Assembly (NCBI RefSeq): GCF_902712855.1 | Contig: NZ_LR743507.1 | Span: 3,892,001-3,956,000 of the forward strand | Direction: 5' to 3' | Origin: Variovorax paradoxus | Lineage (GTDB): Bacteria; Pseudomonadota; Gammaproteobacteria; Burkholderiales; Burkholderiaceae_C | Length of the DNA stretch: 64,000 nucleotides | Part shown: one piece after another, positions 1-7,150 of the stretch | Numbering within the stretch: the first letter of the stretch is position 1 | Layout: each line of letters begins with the position of its first letter | Made by a program: the position numbers and the translations under genes | The notes under the pieces: generated by a model | What the model was told of the DNA's origin: nothing | Databases searched by the model: none | The model's input: the letters and a program-made list of their open reading frames with translations, nothing else

Positions 1-2
1 CA

Positions 3-122
3 TTCCGGAACCTCAGGATGTCGATAGACCAAGTGTCAGGCGACAACATCACTTTTCGAGTCCTAGAGGACAAGCGCACATGGCGCTTCGAGGCTCAGCA
101 TCCGACAACATCCATCGCCTAG
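3..122 (+). CDS. C-terminal end of a truncated unknown protein
   Basis: The third forward frame is open from the window edge to a TAG at 120-122 and gives 39 residues containing SIDQVSGDNITFRVLEDKR, with a regular alternation of hydrophobic and polar residues that looks like genuine coding sequence. The start lies outside the window, so the family cannot be named. Third-position G/C is lower than in most neighbours, which hints at accessory DNA. An overlapping open frame that runs on to 571 has a much less protein-like composition. Confidence is limited by the short length. Confidence 0.45.
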   Translation, partial: FRNLRMSIDQVSGDNITFRVLEDKRTWRFEAQHPTTSIA

Positions 123-166
123 TCTGTCATGCGAGGGAGGTGCCGTTCAGTGTCAGCGAACCGGCC

Positions 167-448
167 TCAGTGAAATTCGCGCCGCTCATCGGCGCCGTCT
201 TCACAGTCCCCCACCGCCAGAAACCGCGCGGCCTCGTTGCCCATGTAGAACTGTCCGCCTTGCGTTCGATTGACGGCCCGCCCATCCGCCAGTCGATAGG
301 AGATCTCGCCCACCTTCGGGCTGTATTCCTTGTGCAGGCTCACCCGCAGGAAGAACGTCGTGTACTCGATGACCGTGCTCTGCCGGTCATCCGCATCCAC
401 CACCTTGAACCTGCCGGTCTCGCGGATCACTTTCTCGTAGGTCGCCAT
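167..448 (-). CDS. hypothetical protein, 93 aa
   Basis: I do not recognise this family. The protein begins MATYEKVIRETGRFKVVDAD and has an alternating beta-strand pattern (VIEYTTFFLRVSL, EISYRLADGRAV, GGQFYMGNEAARFLAV), suggesting a small all-beta or alpha/beta cytoplasmic domain with no signal peptide. The start at 448 is preferred over an upstream one at 499 because AGGAG lies about 8 bases before this ATG. It is the first of a run of small minus-strand unknowns, 119 bp after the next one. Confidence 0.6.
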   Translation of the reverse strand: MATYEKVIRETGRFKVVDADDRQSTVIEYTTFFLRVSLHKEYSPKVGEISYRLADGRAVNRTQGGQFYMGNEAARFLAVGDCEDGADERREFH

Positions 449-567
449 GGCTCTTCTCCTGCGCCAGATGGAAAAAACGGCTGGGCCCCGGCTGAACAAC
501 CGGGCCGCCTGACCGCTCTACGCAGCGACCTCACAAATGGATTCACTTTATTTGCGTCTTGTGCCGT

Positions 568-750
568 TTAGTGCACGAACGGCTTGGCTTTCTCCAGGAA
601 GACCTTGCATAGGACTTCCAGGTCCCGCTTCAACGCTTGGCGGTCGTAGGGCTCACCCGCGAGGATCTGGGCCATCAGGATGCGGTGCTTCTCTCGCCTG
701 GCCTCCAGAGCCTGGAACGCCGCGAAGAATTCGTCCTGTCGAGTGGACAT
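568..750 (-). CDS. hypothetical small helical protein, 60 aa
   Basis: The 60-residue product begins MSTRQDEFFAAFQALEARRE and is predicted by eye to be almost wholly helical and charged, with no membrane segment. GGAAGGAG sits just upstream of the ATG, a strong ribosome binding site that supports real translation. The function is unknown. It has the same orientation as the flanking small unknown genes but is separated from them by more than 100 bp on each side, so operon structure is uncertain. Confidence 0.6.
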   Translation of the reverse strand: MSTRQDEFFAAFQALEARREKHRILMAQILAGEPYDRQALKRDLEVLCKVFLEKAKPFVH

Positions 751-828
751 GTCAGCTCCTTCCGGAGCACCTCACTGTGCAGCTGACCGTCGCGCGGTGA
801 GTCTTCGCGCCGTTGTCACGCAGGGCGA

Positions 829-951
829 ATGGTCGGGCAAAGCCTCGTGCGCCTGACGATCGATTTGATGGCGGCGAGCGCCATCGAGGACATGCCGCAA
901 CCGGTGCGGCAGTTGGTCCTCGAAGGCGAAGGCTGGCGCCCTCGCCCATGA
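829..951 (+). CDS. possible 40-aa small ORF or gene remnant
   Basis: The forward frame ATG at 829 gives 40 residues including LVRLTIDLMAASAIEDMPQP and ending at TGA 949-951. The amphipathic pattern is more protein-like than the antisense frame (772-963, rich in Arg and His). There is only a weak purine-rich stretch before the ATG. It lies in the 218-bp gap between two minus-strand unknown genes and could be a decayed fragment. Confidence 0.25.
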   Translation: MVGQSLVRLTIDLMAASAIEDMPQPVRQLVLEGEGWRPRP

Positions 952-968
952 CAACAGCGGCACTCAGT

Positions 969-1421
969 TCATATCGGCCGCACGTCGAAGAACGCCTCGT
1001 CGGTGTCACCCAGATCGCGAAAGCCGGCAGTGCGCGCCGCGTCGTAGGCCTTGGCCCAGCGCTTGGCCATGGCGATCTCGGTCCTGGACAGGTCGCTCTC
1101 GCTCGACTCGCTGGCGTTCTGGAACGCGCGCAGCGCCGCGACCACGTCGCCGCCGAGCTGCTTGTCGATCTCGCGGCGAAAGCGCTGCTCTGCGACCTTC
1201 GCGGCATCAGCCGCGGGATGCGGATAGTCCGCCAGGCGCACGGTGTACGACACCCGCGCCTCGACTTCGACGTCCTCGAAGCGGAACGGCGGATCGTCAC
1301 GTACCGGCGCTCGCGCGGGCAACGGCGCCGGCAAGGGCTTCACAGGTGGGGAAGACACGGGCATGGCCATCGGCATTGCCGCTGCAGCGGCCCGCGGAAA
1401 GAAAAGCTCGGATTGATTCAT
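969..1421 (-). CDS. unknown 150-aa protein behind an SOS box
   Basis: I do not recognise the family. The N-terminal ~45 residues are Ala/Pro/Met-rich and low-complexity. Residues from about 46 on form a charged, mostly helical domain (FEDVEVEARVSYTVRLADYP, then helices AAKVAEQRFRREIDKQL and RTEIAMAKRWAKAYDAA). There is no signal peptide or convincing membrane helix. A perfect LexA-type palindrome at 1474-1489 lies 52 bp upstream of the ATG, in promoter position for this gene and with no credible gene on the other side. I infer DNA-damage-inducible expression; the molecular function is unknown. Confidence 0.65.
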   Translation of the reverse strand: MNQSELFFPRAAAAAMPMAMPVSSPPVKPLPAPLPARAPVRDDPPFRFEDVEVEARVSYTVRLADYPHPAADAAKVAEQRFRREIDKQLGGDVVAALRAFQNASESSESDLSRTEIAMAKRWAKAYDAARTAGFRDLGDTDEAFFDVRPI

Positions 1422-1473
1422 GGTTCATCGCCCCGAGTGCGTGGGCACTCTCAAGGCCTGTTGCCAAAAAAGA

Positions 1474-1489
1474 CTGTATGAATATACAG
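1474..1489. promoter_or_regulatory. LexA (SOS) operator
   Basis: The sequence CTGTATGAATATACAG is an exact match to the CTGT-N8-ACAG LexA box used by E. coli and beta-proteobacteria, with an AT-rich centre and flanks A and T that extend the symmetry to 18 bp. It lies 52 bp upstream of the minus-strand gene at 969-1421. The AT-rich TATATT and CATACAGT hexamer-like sequences within it suggest that it overlaps a promoter. Confidence 0.8.
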
Positions 1490-1606
1490 TTTTAAAGCAC
1501 AGTAAACCAGCCCACGGTGGGGACGACGCGACATCGGTTCAGGCAAAGAGCACAACCCGCTCCGGCAGCCTGCAAGGGCCGCAATGCAAAGACGCTCTGC
1601 TTCGCG

Positions 1607-1801
1607 TCAGCGCCCGTCGTAGATCATCCGCCAGACATTGCAGCCGCTCGGGCATGCAGGGCTTGCCTGGCTGGTGTTCACTGCGGCCACTACAGGCGAG
1701 GCCGAGACAGATGTGTTGGCAGGGTCGCTGCCCGGTGCCGGCACGCCGCCCATCGCGAGGGCCGTTGCGCCGACCACCACTACTTTCGTCACCATCAACA
1801 T
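1607..1801 (-). CDS. small exported protein, 64 aa
   Basis: The product starts MLMVTKVVVVGATALAMGG, a short hydrophobic signal-like segment, followed by a small-residue-rich mature part (PGSDPANTSVSASPVVAAVN) and a terminal CPSGC pair that could form a disulfide outside the cytoplasm. GGAG about 6 bases before the ATG supports the start. No family is recognised. Its 3' end faces the SOS box but it is not positioned to be driven by it. Confidence 0.5.
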   Translation of the reverse strand: MLMVTKVVVVGATALAMGGVPAPGSDPANTSVSASPVVAAVNTSQASPACPSGCNVWRMIYDGR

Positions 1802-1911
1802 GATCGTCTCCGGCAGTTGGTCACCAATTCAAGATAGACCTGCCGGAGGCAAAAATCGCCGGGATTTACCCTGAAAACATTCGACCGACTGTCTCGCGGA
1901 TCGATGCGCGA

Positions 1912-2202
1912 TCAGGCCGGCCTGGAAGGCAGGTCGCCCTCGCGCAGCTTGCGGCCCACCCACATCATCCCGGTCTCGTAGTTGGCCGCGCCCACCTGGA
2001 TGCCGCCCACCGTGCGCAGCGCGCCTGTGCCATCGTCGGTAGCCGGACCTTCGCCGGTGTACTCACCCGGAACGAGCACGCGGCCATCCTTCAGGAAATC
2101 GGCGATGCGCAGTTCGCGCATGGCACGGCCCCAATGCCACTGCTTCTTGATGTCGTAGGTGCCCTTGGCCGCAGGCCTGGCAGAGGGTTTCGATTTCTTC
2201 AT
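1912..2202 (-). CDS. hypothetical protein, 96 aa
   Basis: The product begins MKKSKPSARPAAKGTYDIKK, a basic N-terminus, followed by a compact domain with the patterns HWGRAMRELRIADFLKDGRV and GGIQVGAANYETGMMWVGRK. It resembles small phage- or plasmid-type accessory proteins only in size and charge; I cannot assign a family. The ATG at 2202 is chosen because the upstream extension to 2256 is Arg-rich noise. The ribosome binding site is weak. Confidence 0.5.
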   Translation of the reverse strand: MKKSKPSARPAAKGTYDIKKQWHWGRAMRELRIADFLKDGRVLVPGEYTGEGPATDDGTGALRTVGGIQVGAANYETGMMWVGRKLREGDLPSRPA

Positions 2203-2308
2203 GTCGTTTCTGTCGCGCGAATAACTCGCACGAGCATAGCCCCGGCTGGGCGGCAATCCGGAACCGCGAAGGGCCGATCCGGAATCCGGTCGAAGAAGAG
2301 TGTCTTGG

Positions 2309-2569
2309 CTATTCCGTGCAAGGCCTCGTACCCGGCCCCTGAATGGGCGGTGAAGGCTCGATGGCCTCGCCCGCTTCCACGTAGTTGAGTTCGACCGGAT
2401 GGATGATCACGGCGGCAACCTCGCCGTCGAACTTCACGAGCAGGTACTCGCCGCTGGCGCCGGTGATGACGCCGAATCTTCCTCGCAGCTCGACACGCCC
2501 GCCGCGCCGCGCGGGAACCTTGAAACGCACTCGGATGTAGGGCAGCCCTACACGGAAATACTCGACCAT
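2309..2569 (-). CDS. hypothetical small SH3/KOW-like protein, 86 aa
   Basis: The 86-residue product begins MVEYFRVGLPYIRVRFKVP and contains GRFGVITGASGEYLLVKFDG followed by IHPVELNYVE. The G-x-ITG-x-x-G-x-YL-VKFDG pattern is what a small SH3-like beta-barrel (KOW-type) looks like, so nucleic-acid or protein binding is a guess. GGGGAG lies directly before the chosen ATG at 2569. A longer open frame to 2875 has an Arg-rich translation unlike protein and is rejected. Confidence 0.6.
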   Translation of the reverse strand: MVEYFRVGLPYIRVRFKVPARRGGRVELRGRFGVITGASGEYLLVKFDGEVAAVIIHPVELNYVEAGEAIEPSPPIQGPGTRPCTE

Positions 2570-2801
2570 CGAAACTCCCCGACATCTTGTGAGCGCAGCC
2601 TTGGATGTATGCACAGGCCGCAACGCACAGCGGCGGCTCACCTCGGGTGTGGCCGCCTGTGCTGGTGCAATGTCTCCGTTCCGCCATGGGGAAGCGTGTC
2701 GGTCGGAGCCTACGCCTGCTGACAGCCAATGGACATCCGCCATTTGGCGGACGGCCCATGCGCGTGGCTTCAGCCGATCGGCATAGCGCGCAGCGCGGCG
2801 G

Positions 2802-3083
2802 TCAGCGATCGTGGCGTGCGCAGTCGAGTTCGCTGGCACCGTCCTCGGCGAACGCCGATTCGTCGGCTTCTTCACGAGGACCGACGTTCATGTCTTCGGG
2901 CAGGCCGCGCAGCACGGCGTAGCCCGCCTGCAGCGCTTCGCCATAGGTATGGAAGCCCTTGGCAGCTTCCATGAGGGATTCGAACTCCATCGAGTTGTCG
3001 AAGGATTCCAGCAGCACCCAGAAGTAATCGCCGTTGTCGTGTTGGTCCACGGTCAGGGCGATGGAGATAAGTTGACCAGCCAT
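2802..3083 (-). CDS. hypothetical protein, 93 aa
   Basis: The product begins MAGQLISIALTVDQHDNGDY and reads as a soluble alpha/beta protein: a beta strand, FWVLLESFDN, then helix FESLMEAAKGFHTYGEALQAGYAVLRGLPED, and an acidic tail (GPREEADESAFAEDGASEL). The Y-x-x-A-L-x-x-G pattern and acidic tail recur in small uncharacterised Burkholderiales proteins. No catalytic motif is visible. It is the last of the minus-strand small-gene run before the ABC transporter region. Confidence 0.6.
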   Translation of the reverse strand: MAGQLISIALTVDQHDNGDYFWVLLESFDNSMEFESLMEAAKGFHTYGEALQAGYAVLRGLPEDMNVGPREEADESAFAEDGASELDCARHDR

Positions 3084-3387
3084 GCGCGGATGGTGGCCCG
3101 CTCAAATTACAGATCGAAGACGCGGAAGTGCATCGCCCGTGTCTGCCTCATGCAGCGGATTTCACCGGCTCCACGCGCTCCCGATCCTGAAATCTCGAAC
3201 GCCGGTTGCGGGCCCTCGCCTCGCGCCGATCGCATCGACACCCGATGCCAAAAAGCCGCTGCCACGGCAACAGTCTTGCTCACCGTGCAGAAGTTGGCAC
3301 ACGGTGGATGCTGGCGTGGCCAAAACACTACGACCCTTCGCGTAACAGGCCTTCACGCCGGGGGCGGGGATCGGCGATGCTCAGTAC
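3084..3387. other. 304-bp stretch without a convincing gene
   Basis: Short open frames exist on both strands, but their translations are Arg/Cys/His-rich and lack ribosome binding sites. No hairpin, repeat or clear promoter hexamers stand out. The stretch separates the divergent starts at 3083 (minus) and 3388 (plus), so it should hold both promoters. Confidence 0.5.
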
Positions 3388-3723
3388 ATGCCCGCTGCGA
3401 ATTCACAATTGCACAAACGCCCTGCGTCGCGCTCCGGATGGCGCGCCGTCGCGCTGATCTACACGGTCGGCGGGGTGGCGTGCATCCTGGCGTGCGCGGT
3501 GGTGCCGGAAAGCGAGGCCGGCATGCTGGTCGCCATTGCAGGCGGGCTGCCATGGTCGCTGAGCCTGATGACGCTCGACCTCTCCCCCGGCGTGGCGAAC
3601 ACCGCCTTGCTGATGCTGGCGGGCAGCTGGGCGGTCAATGCCGCGCTGCTGTGGTGGATGGCGCTGCGCCGGCCGAATCGCCGTGCGTTGCAGGAACGCC
3701 GCGAGCCGACGCATTCGACGTAG
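3388..3723 (+). CDS. small membrane protein, 111 aa
   Basis: After a basic N-terminus the protein has three hydrophobic stretches: about 19-37 (AVALIYTVGGVACILACAVV), 45-62 (GMLVAIAGGLPWSLSLMT) and 69-91 (ANTALLMLAGSWAVNAALLWWM), then a basic tail. This is a small inner-membrane protein of unknown function. Its last 89 bp overlap, tail to tail, the 3' end of the ABC ATPase gene on the other strand, which is unusual for two real genes. Confidence 0.6.
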   Translation: MPAANSQLHKRPASRSGWRAVALIYTVGGVACILACAVVPESEAGMLVAIAGGLPWSLSLMTLDLSPGVANTALLMLAGSWAVNAALLWWMALRRPNRRALQERREPTHST

Positions 3724-4444
3724 CGGCTTCATCCCCCGCATCCAGCCCGAGGTAAGCGCGCCGCAGTTCGGGCCGGGCCATCAGATCGTCGGGCCGTCCC
3801 AGCGCCACGATGCGCCCTTCTTCCAGCACCGCCGCGCGCTCGGCCACGTCCAGCGCCATGCCCACGTTCTGCTCCACCAGCAGCACCGCGATGCCCTCCG
3901 CATGGATGCGCCGGATGGCGGTGAACATGTCGAGCACGATGCTCGGTGCCAGGCCCAGCGAGGGCTCGTCCAGCAGCAGCAGCTTGGGGCGTGCCATCAG
4001 CGCACGGCCGATGGCCACCATCTGCTGCTGGCCGCCGGAGAGCGAACCGGCCGGTTGCTCCAGCTTCTCCTTCAGCGCGGGGAACAGCGCGCACACATGC
4101 TCGAGCGAACGTGCCCGTTCGAGCCGCGCAGCGCGCAGGTAGCTGCCGAGCTCGAGGTTCTCGCGCACCGTCATCTCGGTGAACAGGCGCCGGCCCTCGG
4201 GCACCAGCGCGATGCCCTGGGCACAGAAGCGATGCGGCGCCAGGCGCGAGATGTCCTGTCCCTCGAAGCGCATGCGCCCGGCGCTGATGCGGTGCAGGCC
4301 GGCCACTGCGTTGATGAGCGTGCTCTTGCCCGCGCTGTTGGGGCCGACGATGCACAGCAGTTCGCCCTTGGCGATCGACAGCGACACGTCCCACAGGGCC
4401 GTGGCCTGGCCATAGGCGACGCGGATGGATTCGAGTTCAAGCAT
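3635..4444 (-). CDS. LivF-type ABC transporter ATP-binding protein
   Basis: This is the second nucleotide-binding subunit of a branched-chain amino acid/amide-type (HAAT) importer. Walker A GPNSAGKST is at residues 34-42, the signature LSGGQ at 135-139 and Walker B LLLLDE at 155-160, followed by the LivF-typical PSLGLAP. The start at 4444 (MLELESI) overlaps the upstream gene by 8 bp; the longer frame to 4480 adds only part of that gene. The family core ends near residue 237, and about 32 extra low-complexity residues follow (GDEAATSNASARG...). That tail is the part overlapping the convergent gene and may result from loss of the original stop. Confidence 0.9.
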   Translation of the reverse strand: MLELESIRVAYGQATALWDVSLSIAKGELLCIVGPNSAGKSTLINAVAGLHRISAGRMRFEGQDISRLAPHRFCAQGIALVPEGRRLFTEMTVRENLELGSYLRAARLERARSLEHVCALFPALKEKLEQPAGSLSGGQQQMVAIGRALMARPKLLLLDEPSLGLAPSIVLDMFTAIRRIHAEGIAVLLVEQNVGMALDVAERAAVLEEGRIVALGRPDDLMARPELRRAYLGLDAGDEAATSNASARGVPATHGDSAGAAPSTTAARH

Positions 4445-6293
4445 GGGCCAGTTCCTTCCCGGCATTGGGCACAACGGCATGCGCGGACGCGGGCGCGACA
4501 GGCGCCTGCTCTTCCATCGCCTGCCCCAGGTAGGCGGACACCACCTCCGGGCGCTGCATCACATCGTGCGGCACGCCTTCCGCGAGCACCTCGCCGCGGT
4601 TGAACACCACGATGCGGTCGCACAGCGCCATCACCGCGCGCATCACGTGCTCGACGAAGACGATGGTGGCGCCCTGGTCGCGGATGCGGCGGATGAGCGC
4701 CACGGCCTCGTCGATCTCCGAGGGCGTGAGGCCCGACAGCACTTCGTCGAGCATCAGCACCTGCGGACGCGATGCCAGTGCGCGCGCAAACTCCAGGAAC
4801 TTGCGCTGGTGCAGGTTCAGGTCGGCCGGTAGGGCGTGCGCGCGTTCGGTGAGGCCGGTGAAGGCCAGCCACTGCCAGGCCTCGGCTTCGGCCGTTTGCC
4901 GGTCGAGCGCGGCGGCGCCGAACATCGCCGGCAGCGCCACGTTCTCCAGCACCGTGAGGTGCGCGAACGGCCGCGGGATCTGGTAGGTGCGCGCAATGCC
5001 ACCCTGCGCGATGCGGTGCGCCGGCACGCCCGAGATGCGCCGCCCCTCGAACTCGATGAGCCCCGCGGTCACCGCGTAGTGGCCGCTCGCGACGTTGATG
5101 AAGGTCGACTTGCCGGAGCCGTTCGGACCGAGCAGGCCGAGGATCTCGCCGCGCCGCACTTCCAGGCTCACGCCGCGCAGTGCATGCACGCCCTTGAACG
5201 ACTTGCGCACGCCTTCTGCACGCAGCAGCACTTCGCCGGCGTTGGCGGCCGGCCGGGCGGACGCGGCGGCCACCGGTGCCGCCGCATGCGCCGACGCAGC
5301 AGGCGCCTCGGCATGCGCCGGTGCGGCCGAAGCGGCGGGGGCCGCAGGCGCATCGCGGCGCGCACTCCACCATTTCAGCGCCTGACCCAGCAAACCTTGC
5401 GGCATGAACAGGATCACCGCGATCAGCACCAGCCCCGTCAGGCCCTTGCCGATGATGGCGCTGTCGCCGCCGGTGAACGCATACAGCAGCAGCGTGATCG
5501 CCGTGGCGCCGACGATCGGCCCGGCCCAGTGCCGCGTGCCGCCGAGCACCGCCATCAGCACCACGGTGAGCGGCATCGCAATGGTGAAGGTGTCGCCCGT
5601 GGTCACGTACGAGATGAACAGCGCATGCACGCCCCCGACCACGCCCGCCAGTCCGCTCGAGAGCGCGAAGGCGCCGAGCTTGTAGCGGTAGGTGGGCACG
5701 CCCATGACCTCGGCCACGTCCTCGTCGTCGTGGATGGCGAAGAGCCCGGTGCCGAAGCGCGAGTGGTACACGGCCAGCGCCGCCAGCACCGTGAGCACCG
5801 CGGCGCACAGCGCCAGCAGGTAGAACGTGCCCGCGGCCGTCGGCCCGATCTGCGGCACCGCCACCGCGCTCATGTAGACGCCCGGCCCGCCGTCGATGGG
5901 CGTGTTGAGGATGATGGTCGCCACCACGAACGTGGCGGCCAGCGTGAGCAGCGAAAAGAGCTCGGCGCGCACCGCCTGCACGCGGAAGGCCACCGCGCCC
6001 AGCAGTGCGCCGACCAGCGCGGCGACCACCGCCGCGGCCGGCAGCGTCCAGAGGAACGGGATGTCGAAGCGTGTCGCGAGCGTGGCCGTGGTGTACATGC
6101 CGATGCCGAAGAACGCGCCATGCCCGAACGAGAAATACCCCGAGTAGCCCGACAGCAGGTTCCACGAAGTGGCCAGTGCGATCCAGTGCAGCACCAGGTA
6201 CAGGATGGATTCGTAGAACGCCGGCAGCCCGAGCCACGGCACCACGGCCAGCCCTGCGCCGGCCGCCAGGACGATCAGGAACGCGCGCTTCAT
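4437..6293 (-). CDS. LivM permease fused to LivG ATPase
   Basis: A single 618-residue protein joins two subunits that are usually separate. Residues 1-310 are a LivM-type permease with multiple membrane helices and the family motif SGYSGYFSFGHGAFFGIG (48-65). Residues 314-352 are an Ala/Pro-rich linker. Residues 353-618 are a LivG-type ATPase with Walker A GPNGSGKST (389-397), a degenerate signature LNLHQRK in place of LSGGQ, Walker B VLMLDE (512-517) and switch histidine in FVEHVM. The ATG at 6293 overlaps the LivH stop by 4 bp. Acts in the inner membrane as half of the importer core. Confidence 0.92.
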   Translation of the reverse strand: MKRAFLIVLAAGAGLAVVPWLGLPAFYESILYLVLHWIALATSWNLLSGYSGYFSFGHGAFFGIGMYTTATLATRFDIPFLWTLPAAAVVAALVGALLGAVAFRVQAVRAELFSLLTLAATFVVATIILNTPIDGGPGVYMSAVAVPQIGPTAAGTFYLLALCAAVLTVLAALAVYHSRFGTGLFAIHDDEDVAEVMGVPTYRYKLGAFALSSGLAGVVGGVHALFISYVTTGDTFTIAMPLTVVLMAVLGGTRHWAGPIVGATAITLLLYAFTGGDSAIIGKGLTGLVLIAVILFMPQGLLGQALKWWSARRDAPAAPAASAAPAHAEAPAASAHAAAPVAAASARPAANAGEVLLRAEGVRKSFKGVHALRGVSLEVRRGEILGLLGPNGSGKSTFINVASGHYAVTAGLIEFEGRRISGVPAHRIAQGGIARTYQIPRPFAHLTVLENVALPAMFGAAALDRQTAEAEAWQWLAFTGLTERAHALPADLNLHQRKFLEFARALASRPQVLMLDEVLSGLTPSEIDEAVALIRRIRDQGATIVFVEHVMRAVMALCDRIVVFNRGEVLAEGVPHDVMQRPEVVSAYLGQAMEEQAPVAPASAHAVVPNAGKELAHA

Positions 6294-7150
6294 GCCACCC
6301 TCCCCGGCCGCACCAGCAGCACGAACATCAGCAGCGAGAACGACACCAGCGGCGCCCAGGACGGCGCGGTGACGGTCATGGTCACGGCCTCGGTCACGCC
6401 GATGACGCAGCCCGCGATGAGCGGCCCGAGCGGACGGCCGAGCCCGCCCAGCATCACGGCCGCGAACACCACGCCGATCCATGCGTAGATCTGCGAAGGC
6501 GACAGCGTGTAGGCCAGCGCGATGCACACGCCCGCCACGCCGGCCAGCGCCGCATTGAGGCCCGAGAGCATCAGCGCCAGCGCGTTCTGGTTCACGCCGA
6601 AGGCGGCGGCGATGGGCGCGTCCTCGGCGGCGGCGCGCATGGCCTTGCCCAGGTCGGTGCTGCGCAGCGCGAACCACACGGCCAGCGAAATGCCCACGCC
6701 CAGCACCAGCGTGATGAGCTCGGGCACCGGCAGGAACAGCGGACCGATCTGCAGCTTGTGCTCCGCATAGCTCGATTCGAGCTTGCGGTAGTCGGCTGTC
6801 CAGGTCCACTGCAGCAGGGCCTCGATGATCACCGTGATGCCGAAGGTGACCAGCAGCGAGTTGAAGGGGCTCACCCTGAAGCGCGTGAGCATCCAGTGCA
6901 GCGCCACGCCCAGCACGAAGAACAGCGGCACGATCACCGCCAGCGTCAGCAGCGGATCGATGCCGCGGTGGCTCGACAGTTCGTACGTGAGGTAGGCGCC
7001 GAGAAAGGCGAGCGCGAAGTGCGCGAGGTTGATCTGCCGCAGCATCCCCCACGACAGGCTGAGGCCGAGCCCCAGCAGGCCGTAGAGCGCCCCGGTGAAC
7101 AGGCCCGCCAGGACGGACTGGGCCAGCAGCGTGGCACTGGGGAAGTTCAT
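6290..7150 (-). CDS. LivH-type ABC transporter permease
   Basis: The 286-residue protein is an integral membrane permease of the branched-chain amino acid/amide importer family, with about eight hydrophobic segments and the family-typical GALYGLLGLGLSLSWGMLRQ near the N-terminus and GGLGRPLGPLIAGCVIG near the C-terminus. It pairs with the LivM half of the fusion protein to form the channel. Its ATG overlaps the stop of the solute-binding protein by 1 bp and its stop overlaps the fusion start by 4 bp, so the genes are translated as a coupled operon. Confidence 0.92.
   Translation of the reverse strand: MNFPSATLLAQSVLAGLFTGALYGLLGLGLSLSWGMLRQINLAHFALAFLGAYLTYELSSHRGIDPLLTLAVIVPLFFVLGVALHWMLTRFRVSPFNSLLVTFGITVIIEALLQWTWTADYRKLESSYAEHKLQIGPLFLPVPELITLVLGVGISLAVWFALRSTDLGKAMRAAAEDAPIAAAFGVNQNALALMLSGLNAALAGVAGVCIALAYTLSPSQIYAWIGVVFAAVMLGGLGRPLGPLIAGCVIGVTEAVTMTVTAPSWAPLVSFSLLMFVLLVRPGRVA

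Noticed and set aside
2737..2750. Inverted repeat CCGCCATTTGGCGG as a terminator or operator
   Set aside because: The 6-bp arms have only a 2-base spacer, too short for a stable RNA hairpin, and no T-run or promoter context supports it.
2199..2759. A 186-codon minus-strand frame over the small SH3-like gene
   Set aside because: Its composition is Arg/Cys/His-rich and it is out of frame with the supported gene at 2309-2569.
4171..6237. A 688-codon minus-strand open frame over the LivM-LivG fusion
   Set aside because: It is out of frame with the motifs of the transporter proteins and is Arg-rich noise.
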